Origin: Acidimicrobiales bacterium
GTDB lineage: Bacteria > Actinomycetota > Acidimicrobiia > Acidimicrobiales > MedAcidi-G1
NCBI GenBank assembly: GCA_016845305.1
Contig: JAERSW010000010.1
Span: 1-53,229, forward strand
Length of the DNA stretch: 53,229 nucleotides
Direction of reading: 5' to 3'
Shown: positions 27,847 through 33,998 of the stretch, in pieces
Layout of the letters: each line of letters starts with the position of its first letter
Position numbering within the stretch: position 1 is the stretch's first letter
Made by a program: the position numbers and the translations under genes
The notes under the pieces: generated by a model
Database searches by the model: none
What the model saw: the letters and a program-made list of their open reading frames with translations, nothing else
What the model was told of the DNA's origin: nothing

Positions 27847-28888
27847 GGTGCAGCCGGAACTCCCCGTCGTCGGCGATCCGGCCGACGACGACGTCCGGGC
27901 CATGGAGGCCGCCCGGGCGATGGGTCGGACGGCCAGGTTCCGGACCTCGCCCAACCCGTGGGTCGGGTCCGTGGTGGTGGTCGACGGACGCATCGTGGGC
28001 ACGGGCGCCACCGAGCCGCCGGGGGGCGCCCACGCCGAGCGCTCGGCCCTCGACCAGGCGGGCACGTCGGTGGCTGGTGCCACGCTCTACACGACCCTCG
28101 AGCCGTGCGACCACGAGGGCCGGACCGGGCCCTGCACCGAGGCCGTGGTGGCCGCGGGGATCCGTCGGGTGGTGGTCGGCGTCGAGGACCCCGATCCGAA
28201 CGTGGCCGGCGGGGGCCTGGCCCGACTCCGCGACGCCGGGTTGGAGGTGGTCGTGGGCGTCCTGGGCGACGACGTCGCCGACGACCTGGCGCCCTACCTG
28301 CACCACCGGTCGACCGGCCGCCCACGCGTGGTCCTCAAGATGGCCGCCACCCTGGACGGACGGACGGCGGCGCCCGATGGCTCCAGCCGCTGGATCACCG
28401 GGGACGGGGCCCGGGCCGACGTGCACCGCCTCCGGGCGGAGAGCGACGCGGTGGTGGTGGGAGCCGGGACGGTCCGGGCCGATGATCCCCGCCTCGACGT
28501 GCGCGACCTCCCGGACGGGTGGGTCGACCCGGGGTCGGTGCGCCAGCCCCGTCGGATCGTGCTGGGTGCGATCCCGGATGAGGCGCGAGTGCGCCCCGCC
28601 GAGGAGCACCACGGCGACCTCGGGGACCTGCTCGACCGGCTGGGCGGCGAGGGTGTCCTGCAGGTGCTGGTGGAGGGTGGGGCCGACGTGGCCGGACGCT
28701 TCCACCGGGCCGGCCTGGTCGACCGGTACGTGGTCTACGTGGCCCCGGCCGTGCTGGGTGGGGACGACGGGCGCGGCCTTCTGGCCGGTGCCGGCGCGCC
28801 GACCATGGCCGACGTGTGGCGGGGTCGCACCGCCTCGGTGGCCCGCCTCGGCGACGACGTCCGCATCGACGTGGTCCCGAATCGCTGA
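27839..28888 (+). CDS. ribD: Bifunctional riboflavin deaminase / reductase RibD
   Basis: Catalyses the second and third steps of riboflavin synthesis from GTP. The N-terminal CMP/dCMP deaminase-type domain (about 20-160) has zinc ligands His65 with Glu67 in GGAHAERSA, and Cys90 and Cys99 in EPCDHEGRTGPCT. The C-terminal NADPH reductase (about 165-349) has RPRVVLKMAATLDGRTA, SRWITG and LVEGGADVAGRF. The middle of the reductase is somewhat shortened (after RRIVLGAIPDEARV), giving 349 residues in total. It overlaps the MogA-like gene; other rib genes are not present. Confidence 0.94.
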   Translation: MAEVQPELPVVGDPADDDVRAMEAARAMGRTARFRTSPNPWVGSVVVVDGRIVGTGATEPPGGAHAERSALDQAGTSVAGATLYTTLEPCDHEGRTGPCTEAVVAAGIRRVVVGVEDPDPNVAGGGLARLRDAGLEVVVGVLGDDVADDLAPYLHHRSTGRPRVVLKMAATLDGRTAAPDGSSRWITGDGARADVHRLRAESDAVVVGAGTVRADDPRLDVRDLPDGWVDPGSVRQPRRIVLGAIPDEARVRPAEEHHGDLGDLLDRLGGEGVLQVLVEGGADVAGRFHRAGLVDRYVVYVAPAVLGGDDGRGLLAGAGAPTMADVWRGRTASVARLGDDVRIDVVPNR

Positions 28889-28928
28889 GGGGACCGGAAA
28901 CGCCGGCGGTCGCACCGGACCTGCCCGG

Positions 28929-28934
28929 TAGGTT
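28929..28934 (+). promoter_or_regulatory. -10 element of hisG (leaderless type)
   Basis: TAGGTT preceded by CCGG, ending 6 bases before the hisG GTG. Confidence 0.55.
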
Positions 28935-28940
28935 CGTCCC

Positions 28941-29816
28941 GTGCTGAAGCTCGTCCTGCCCAAGGGATCCCTGGAGAAGTCCACCCTGGAACTGTTCGAC
29001 GGCGCCGACCTCGGCGTCCGTCGCAGCTCCTCGGTCGACTACCGGGCGTCCATCGACGACCCGCGGATCGACGACGTCCGCATCCTGCGCCCCCAGGAGA
29101 TCCCCACCTACGTGGCCGACGGCCTGTTCGACCTGGGGATCACCGGCCGGGACTGGATCGAGGAGACGGGCAGCGACGTGGTGTCGCTCGGCGAGCTCCA
29201 CTACTCGAAGGCCACGGCCCGGCCGGTCCGCATCGTGGTCGCCGTGCCCGGCGACTCCGAGGTGGAGTCGGTGGCCGACCTGCCCGCCGGCGTGCGGGTG
29301 TCCAGCGAGTACCCGGAGCTGACCCGCCGGTTCTTCGCCGAGCGTGACGTGGACGCCGACATCCGGTTGTCCTACGGGGCCACCGAGGCCAAGGTGCCCG
29401 ACATCGTGGACGTGGTGGTCGACATCACCGAGACGGGCAGGGCGCTGCGGGCCGCCGGCCTCAAGGTGATCGACACCATCCTGACCAGCTACACCGAGCT
29501 GGTGGCCAACCCCGAGGCCTACGCCGATCCGGCCAAGCGCCACGCCATGGAACAGCTCGACCGGCTGCTGCAGGGCACGCTGGAGGCCCGGGGCAAGGTC
29601 CTGGTGAAGATGAACGTCCCGGCCGACCGGCTGGACGCCGTCATCGGGCTGATCCCGTCCATGAAGTCACCCACCGTCAACGAGCTGTACGGGGGGACCG
29701 GCTTCGCCGTGGAGACGGTGGTGGCCAAGTCGGAGATCAACGTGCTGATCCCGGCGCTCCGCGACGGCGGCGCCACCGACATCATCGAACTGCCGCTGTC
29801 CAAGATCGTCCACTGA
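28941..29816 (+). CDS. hisG: ATP phosphoribosyltransferase HisG, long form
   Basis: First step of histidine synthesis. The 291-residue protein opens with LKLVLPKGSLEKSTLELF and includes GITGRDWIEE, the PRPP-loop-like VDVVVDITETGRALRAAGLKVI and, from about residue 210, a C-terminal regulatory domain (VLVKMNVPADRLDAVIGLIPSMKSPTV) that in the long family binds histidine for feedback inhibition. No HisZ is needed. The GTG follows TAGGTT by 6 bases. No other his genes lie beside it, so hisG appears monocistronic. Confidence 0.95.
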   Translation: MLKLVLPKGSLEKSTLELFDGADLGVRRSSSVDYRASIDDPRIDDVRILRPQEIPTYVADGLFDLGITGRDWIEETGSDVVSLGELHYSKATARPVRIVVAVPGDSEVESVADLPAGVRVSSEYPELTRRFFAERDVDADIRLSYGATEAKVPDIVDVVVDITETGRALRAAGLKVIDTILTSYTELVANPEAYADPAKRHAMEQLDRLLQGTLEARGKVLVKMNVPADRLDAVIGLIPSMKSPTVNELYGGTGFAVETVVAKSEINVLIPALRDGGATDIIELPLSKIVH

Positions 29817-29820
29817 CCGC

Positions 29821-29842
29821 GCCGCCGGGCGAGGCGGGCGGC
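29821..29842 (+). terminator. Possible terminator between convergent hisG and DUF1844-like gene
   Basis: GCCGCC (29821-29826) and GGCGGC (29837-29842) can pair across a 10-base loop, followed by TTCTGG. It sits between two convergent stop codons (29816 and 29850). No T-run, so support is weak. Confidence 0.3.
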
Positions 29843-29849
29843 TTCTGGC

Positions 29850-30299
29850 TCAAGACCCGGCGTCGTCGTCCTCGGGGGCTTCCGCGGCGCCACCGGGGTC
29901 CGCGTCACGGGCCGCCTTCTCGACGGACACGTAGGCCAGGCGGATCTGGTGGAGGGCGTCGCGCATCGTCGACTCGGCTTCACCGAGGCGTCCGGGGAGC
30001 TTCTCCACCACGGCGCCGAGGGCGTCGATGGCCACCGAGGCCTCCGTCAGGTTTGGCGGCTGCTGCGAGAGGTGGATGGCCGCCAGCTCGTAGAAGCCCA
30101 TGAGGTGGTTGGCCACGACGACGGCAGCGGGGGCCGAGGCGATCTGCTCCTGGACGGCGGCCATCTCCCGCGCCATGGCCTCGGCCTGCTCGCGTTCCTC
30201 CGGGGAGAGGGCCTCGTCGGGCTGGGTGCCGGTGGGGTCCGCGGTGGAGGGTTCGGGCTCGACGGGGTGCTCCCCGCCGGGGGTCCACAGGCTGCTCAT
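29850..30299 (-). CDS. DUF1844-like small protein beside infC
   Basis: A 149-residue acidic protein of unknown function. After a disordered Pro/Glu-rich N-terminus (1-30) and a charged helix (LSPEEREQAEAMAREMAAVQEQ), residues about 55-130 resemble the DUF1844 domain (SAPAAVVVANHLMGFYELAAIHLSQ...AIDALGAVVEKL...LHQIRLAYVSVEKAA), a helical protein encoded divergently next to infC in many Actinobacteria. The tail is acidic. GGAGGAG at 30310-30316 lies 10 bases before the ATG. Its promoter (TAGGCT at 30343-30348, minus) overlaps the infC promoter. Confidence 0.75.
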   Translation of the reverse strand: MSSLWTPGGEHPVEPEPSTADPTGTQPDEALSPEEREQAEAMAREMAAVQEQIASAPAAVVVANHLMGFYELAAIHLSQQPPNLTEASVAIDALGAVVEKLPGRLGEAESTMRDALHQIRLAYVSVEKAARDADPGGAAEAPEDDDAGS

Positions 30300-30340
30300 G
30301 GGTCTCGAACTCCTCCGGGTGCCGGCGGGTTGCGGGACCG

Positions 30341-30356
30341 GTAGCCTACGGGCTAC
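30341..30356. promoter_or_regulatory. Bidirectional promoter core between the DUF1844-like gene and infC
   Basis: GTAGCC-TACG-GGCTAC is a 6+4+6 palindrome. It carries TAGCCT on the plus strand (30342-30347) for infC and TAGGCT on the minus strand (30343-30348) for the divergent gene. The two -10 elements overlap almost completely, so the transcripts should compete for polymerase. Confidence 0.55.
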
Positions 30357-30604
30357 AACCAGATGGAAAGCGGGGTCACCCCCACCCGGCACGCGTCCAG
30401 CGGGTCCGGGTCCTCATCTCGTCGTCGACGACGGGCGTCCGGCCAGCCGGGTCCCGATCGGTCGTACCCGGCGGGTGTCGGCTTTCCGACGCCCGCCGTT
30501 TCCGCTTTTCCGGGGCCTTCCGGCCACGGGGCGTGGGGGTGGTGGGCGGTCCCGAACCCCTCACGAGGAGAGAGAGCCTGCGTGACGCACAGGAGTGACG
30601 ACCG
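30348..30604 (+). promoter_or_regulatory. Long infC leader
   Basis: About 250 bases separate the plus-strand -10 from the infC start, the longest leader for a protein gene in the window. It contains a self-complementary CGTCGTCGACGACG (30420-30433), the terminator-like hairpin at 30471-30496 and a purine-rich GAGGAGAGAGAG stretch (from 30565) before a possible 8-codon GTG frame at 30582-30608. An open frame from ATG 30363 spans most of it but has no protein-like features. Regulation of IF3 synthesis by attenuation is the likely purpose. Confidence 0.5.
30471..30496 (+). terminator. Attenuator-type hairpin in the infC leader
   Basis: GCGGGTGTCGG / CCGACGCCCGC form an 11-bp stem (one G-U pair) with a CTTT loop. 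CGTTTCCGCTTTT follows, giving an interrupted T-tract. It lies 109 bases before the infC start and would stop transcription before the operon unless an alternative fold forms. Confidence 0.6.
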
Positions 30605-30608
30605 ATAG
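30582..30608 (+). CDS. Possible 8-codon leader peptide overlapping the infC start
   Basis: GTG followed by ACG CAC AGG AGT GAC GAC CGA TAG encodes a peptide of M-T-H-R-S-D-D-R. GAGGAG (30565-30570) lies 11 bases upstream. Its TAG shares two bases with the apparent infC ATA start, and its codons contain the infC ribosome site. It could couple infC translation to a leader; equally it may be chance. No conservation data are available. Confidence 0.25.
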   Translation: MTHRSDDR

Positions 30609-31279
30609 CAGCCCCCACGAGCCAGGAACCGCGGATCAACGACCGCATCCGTGCCCGACAGGTCCGACTGGTCTCCCCGGACGGCGAGCAGATGGGCATC
30701 CGGATGTTGTCCGACGCCCTCGACGCCGCCCAGGAGATGGGCCTCGACCTGGTGGAGGTGGCCGACAAGGCCGATCCGCCGGTCTGTCGGATCATGGACT
30801 ACGGGAAGTTCAAGTACGAACAGTCCCAGCGGGCCAAGGAATCCCGGAAGAAGGCCACCCACGTCCTGGTCAAGGAGATGAAGTACCGGCCGAAGATCGG
30901 TCCCGGTGACTTCGAGACCAAGACGAAGAAGGTGGAGGCCTTCCTCGGAGAGGGCAGCAAGGTCAAGGTCACGATCATGTTCCGCGGCCGGGAGATGCAG
31001 CACCCCGAGTTGGGTCGCCGCATCCTCGACAAGGTGGCCGAGGCCGTGTCGCACGTCGGCCGGGTCGAGGTCTACCCGAAGCAGGACGGCCGCAACATGA
31101 TCATGGTCCTGGTGCCCGGCCAGGCCACCCGCAGGCAGCGGGAGGCCGCCGCCGAGCGCCGGGCCGCCAACGAGGCCCCGCCGGCCGAGGCGACCGGAGC
31201 GGAGGCTCCCGCAGAGGCCCCGTCCACGGAGGCCCCGTCCACAGAAGTCCCGTCGGAAGGCGCCCAGCCGACCGGCTGA
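30605..31279 (+). CDS. infC: Translation initiation factor IF-3
   Basis: Binds the 30S subunit and rejects non-canonical start codons. The reading frame runs through PRINDRIRARQVRLVSPDGEQMGI, which is the conserved IF3 N-terminus, so an ATG at 30692 would delete essential sequence. Upstream the frame closes at TGA 30596-30598, and the only fitting start is ATA at 30605, with AGGAG (30591-30595) 9 bases before it. Residues to about 80 form the N-domain, then the lysine-rich linker and C-domain (FETKTKKVEAFLGEGSKVKVTIMFRGREM). An Ala/Glu/Pro-rich tail of about 45 residues follows. Non-AUG infC starts are the basis of IF3 autoregulation elsewhere. Confidence 0.9.
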   Translation: MAAPTSQEPRINDRIRARQVRLVSPDGEQMGIRMLSDALDAAQEMGLDLVEVADKADPPVCRIMDYGKFKYEQSQRAKESRKKATHVLVKEMKYRPKIGPGDFETKTKKVEAFLGEGSKVKVTIMFRGREMQHPELGRRILDKVAEAVSHVGRVEVYPKQDGRNMIMVLVPGQATRRQREAAAERRAANEAPPAEATGAEAPAEAPSTEAPSTEVPSEGAQPTG

Positions 31280-31327
31280 CCGGGCCGAACGAACGACACC
31301 ACGAGAACCAGACACCGGAGCAGAGAC

Positions 31328-31522
31328 ATGCCGAAGATGAAGACCCACCGGGGCGCCGCCAAGCGCTTCAAGGTGACCGGGAGCGGCCGCATCAAGCGTC
31401 GCAACGTGAACCTCAGCCACATCCTCGAGAAGAAGTCGCCGAAGCGGAAGCGTCGGCTGACCCGGATGAGCGACCTGGACGCCTCCAACGAGAAGGCCGT
31501 CCGCAAGCAGCTGGGCATCTGA
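31328..31522 (+). CDS. rpmI: 50S ribosomal protein L35
   Basis: A 64-residue, strongly basic protein with the family signature [43 protein letters not shown] and the C-terminal [14 protein letters not shown]. Length is exact for the family. GGAG lies 8 bases before the ATG; infC ends 48 bases upstream. Part of the conserved infC-rpmI-rplT operon. Confidence 0.97.
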   Translation: MPKMKTHRGAAKRFKVTGSGRIKRRNVNLSHILEKKSPKRKRRLTRMSDLDASNEKAVRKQLGI

Positions 31523-31646
31523 ACGGAGGCGACCGGGCCCGCGTGGCCACCGGGTCGCACCACGACCGCGGGGTCCGTCCCCGCACGATGACGACAGTCG
31601 ATCGTCCCCGCCGGAGCCGGTGGGGACCCGAGAACAGGAGTACGTG
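31523..31646 (+). promoter_or_regulatory. Hairpin-rich spacer between rpmI and rplT
   Basis: This 124-base gap is long for the operon. It holds GCGGGG/CCCCGC with a TCCGT loop (31568-31584) and a stronger stem GTCCCCGCCGG / CCGGTGGGGAC (31604-31627, one G-U pair) that ends 8 bases before the rplT AGGAG site (31636-31640). Ribosomal protein L20 is a known autogenous repressor in other bacteria, so this is a candidate L20-binding or attenuation region; I cannot match it to a published leader family. Confidence 0.4.
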
Positions 31647-32003
31647 ATGGCCAGGGTCAAGCGAGCCGTTCACAGCAAGAAGAAGCACAAGGCGGTCCTC
31701 GAGCAGGCGAAGGGCTACTACGGCGACAAGAGCCGTACCTTCCGCGCCGCCAACGAGCAGGTGATGCACTCGGGCAACTACGCCTTCCGCGACCGCCGGG
31801 CCCGCAAGGGCCAGTTCCGGCGGCTGTGGATCCAGCGCATCAACGCGGCCTGCCGCCAGCACGGGACCAGCTACAGCGCCTTCATCGCCGGCCTCAAGCG
31901 GGCCGGCATCGAGGTCGACCGCAAGGTCCTGGCCGACCTGGCGGTCAACGAGCCGGCGGCCTTCGCCGCCCTGGTCGAGCAGGCGGGCGCCGAGGCCGCC
32001 TGA
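31647..32003 (+). CDS. rplT: 50S ribosomal protein L20
   Basis: A 118-residue basic protein that nucleates 50S assembly and often represses its own operon. It starts [26 protein letters not shown] and includes [25 protein letters not shown] and the globular C-terminal domain ([23 protein letters not shown]) that binds both 23S rRNA and its mRNA in other species. ATG at 31647 is favoured over an in-frame upstream start at 31620 because of the conserved N-terminus and AACAGGAG upstream. Confidence 0.97.
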   Translation: MARVKRAVHSKKKHKAVLEQAKGYYGDKSRTFRAANEQVMHSGNYAFRDRRARKGQFRRLWIQRINAACRQHGTSYSAFIAGLKRAGIEVDRKVLADLAVNEPAAFAALVEQAGAEAA

Positions 32004-32046
32004 GCCGACCGTTTCCGGTCCCGGCCCTCGCCGGGGCCGTCCGACC

Positions 32047-32856
32047 ATGGGTGCCGTGCAGGAGTTTCCCACCGGGGCCGCCGGCCTCCGTCGTCTCCGA
32101 CGCCTGGCCCGCGACCGCGGGTACCGGGCCGAGGTCGGCACGTCGGTGGTCGAGGGACCCGCCCTGATCGGCGAGGCCCTCGACGCCGGTCGCGACGTCC
32201 GCCTGGTGGTCGTCCCCGCGTCGACGGTGGACGACCCGGCGGTCGCCGGGCTGCTGGCCCGGGCCACCGGCCTGGGCATCGAGGCCGGGTCGGTCGTCGA
32301 CCGGGCGTTCGCCGGGCTGACCTCCACCCGGTCGCCCCAGCCGGCCATCGCCGAGGTGGCCGACCACCACGTCGACCCGGGTGACCTCGTGGCCTCGGTC
32401 CGTCCCGGCCGCCCCCTGCTGGTGCTGGCCGAGGTGTCCGACCCCGGCAACGCGGGGACGCTGTTCCGCTCGGCCGAGGCGTTCGGTGCGGCGGGCGTGC
32501 TCCTGGCCGGGGGCGTCGACCCGTACAACCCGAAGGTGGTGCGGGCGGCCGCCGGGTCCTCGTTCCGCCTGCCCTTCGCCCGGATGGAGACCGCCGCCGA
32601 GGCGTTGACCCTGCTGGCCGATGCCGGGGTGGCCGCATGGGCGGCGGTGCCCCACGGTGGGGTGCCGGTGGCCGAGGTGCCGGCCGACGGACCGTTGGCC
32701 CTGGTGCTCGGCAACGAGCCGCGTGGCCTGGACGGGGGACTGGTGGATGCCTGCACCGGGGCCACCACGGTGGCCACCGTGGGCGACGTGGAGTCGCTGA
32801 ACGTGGCCGTGGCCGGCTCGGTGGCCCTCTACGAGCTGGCCCGGTCCACGGGCTGA
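32047..32856 (+). CDS. SpoU-family rRNA 2'-O-methyltransferase (TsnR/RlmB-like)
   Basis: A 269-residue SPOUT methylase with an N-terminal L30e-like substrate-binding domain (about 1-105; VVEGPALIGEALDAG) and a C-terminal catalytic knot: VLAEVSDPGNAGTLFRSAEAFGA (motif 1), LVLGNEPRGLD (motif 2) and VESLNVAVAGSVALYE (motif 3). The gene between rplT and pheS in Actinobacteria is usually named tsnR; it need not confer thiostrepton resistance. The substrate is probably 23S rRNA. It starts 43 bases after rplT. Confidence 0.88.
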   Translation: MGAVQEFPTGAAGLRRLRRLARDRGYRAEVGTSVVEGPALIGEALDAGRDVRLVVVPASTVDDPAVAGLLARATGLGIEAGSVVDRAFAGLTSTRSPQPAIAEVADHHVDPGDLVASVRPGRPLLVLAEVSDPGNAGTLFRSAEAFGAAGVLLAGGVDPYNPKVVRAAAGSSFRLPFARMETAAEALTLLADAGVAAWAAVPHGGVPVAEVPADGPLALVLGNEPRGLDGGLVDACTGATTVATVGDVESLNVAVAGSVALYELARSTG

Positions 32857-32922
32857 CCCGTCGGGCCTTTCGACGGGAGTTGCCCGTCGGAATCGGTCGT
32901 GGGGGAGCGCGCGGCCGTGCCG

Positions 32923-32928
32923 TAGCCT
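32923..32928 (+). promoter_or_regulatory. -10 element of pheS (leaderless type)
   Basis: TAGCCT ends 7 bases before the pheS GTG. It suggests that pheST has its own promoter separate from the infC operon. Confidence 0.55.
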
Positions 32929-32935
32929 GCTCGGC

Positions 32936-33934
32936 GTGCTTCCCGACCTCGACCGGCACCTGACCGACGCCGCCACTGCGGTGGCCGAGGCCGGTGACCT
33001 CGACGCCCTGCGGGCGCTGGACGCCGAGCTGCTGGGCAAGGCGTCGGTGGTCACCGAGGCCCGACGGGAGCTCGGGGCGATGGAGCCCGACGAGCGCAAG
33101 GACGCCGGTCGGCGCCTGAACGAGGTCCGGGCGGAGCTGGAACGCCTGGTGTCCGAGCGCCGCACGGTGCTGGAAGCCGGCCAGCGGGCAGCGGTGCTCG
33201 AGGCCGAGCGGCTCGACCTGACCGAGCTGGACCGCGGCCAGCGCCTCGGCCACCGCCACGTGGTCACCCAGACCTGGGAACGCCTCGAGGACATCTTCGT
33301 GGGCATGGGCTTCACGGTCGCCGAGGGCCCCGAGATCGAGGACGAGTGGCACAACTTCGGTGCCCTCAACTTCCCGCCCGACCATCCGGCCCGCGACATG
33401 TACGACACGCTCTACGTGGAGCACGGCGAGCCGGGGAGCACCCTGCTGCGGACCCACACGTCGCCGGTGCAGATCCGGGTCATGGAGGCCGGCGAGCCGC
33501 CGATCTACTCGATCATGCCGGGGCGGGTGTTCCGCAGCGACACGGCCGACGCCACCCACATGCCGGTGTTCCACCAGATCGAGGGCCTGGTCGTGGACCG
33601 GGGCATCACCTTCGGCGACATGGCGGGGACCATGGACGCCTTCACGAAGGCCTACTTCGGGCGCGAGTTCACGTCGCGCCTGCGCCCCTCGTACTTCCCG
33701 TTCACCGAGCCGTCGGCCGAGTTCGACATCCGGCGCGACGACGGCTCGTGGCTGGAGTTGGCCGGATGCGGCATGGTCCATCCGAACGTGCTGCAGGCCG
33801 GTGGCCTCGACCCCGAGGTGTGGTCGGGCTTCGCCTTCGGGTTCGGCCTCGACCGCCTGGCCCTGATGCGCCACGGCATCGACGACCTCCGCGAGCTGTT
33901 CCGCAACGACCACCGGTTCCTGTCCCAGTTCTGA
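32936..33934 (+). CDS. pheS: Phenylalanyl-tRNA synthetase alpha subunit
   Basis: Catalytic subunit of the alpha2-beta2 enzyme. The 332-residue protein has an N-terminal tRNA-binding coiled coil (about 1-85), then class II motifs: HVVTQTWERLEDIFVGMGF, HNFGALNFPPDHPARDMYDT (motif 1 region), VFRSDTADATHMPVFHQIEG (motif 2) and FGFGLDRLALMRHGIDDLRE (motif 3). The GTG start follows TAGCCT by 7 bases. pheT follows after 64 bases. Confidence 0.97.
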   Translation: MLPDLDRHLTDAATAVAEAGDLDALRALDAELLGKASVVTEARRELGAMEPDERKDAGRRLNEVRAELERLVSERRTVLEAGQRAAVLEAERLDLTELDRGQRLGHRHVVTQTWERLEDIFVGMGFTVAEGPEIEDEWHNFGALNFPPDHPARDMYDTLYVEHGEPGSTLLRTHTSPVQIRVMEAGEPPIYSIMPGRVFRSDTADATHMPVFHQIEGLVVDRGITFGDMAGTMDAFTKAYFGREFTSRLRPSYFPFTEPSAEFDIRRDDGSWLELAGCGMVHPNVLQAGGLDPEVWSGFAFGFGLDRLALMRHGIDDLRELFRNDHRFLSQF

Positions 33935-33998
33935 TGACCCGAACCTCGCCCGCCCGTCGCCTGTCCGTCCCGCCCGTCTCCACGGAGGCCCCGGCCCG

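Noticed and set aside
30363-30608. An 81-codon frame from ATG 30363 across the infC leader
   Set aside because: Low-complexity Ser/Arg/Pro/Gly product, no ribosome site, and it runs through the attenuator-like hairpin. I keep only the last 8 codons as a low-confidence leader peptide.
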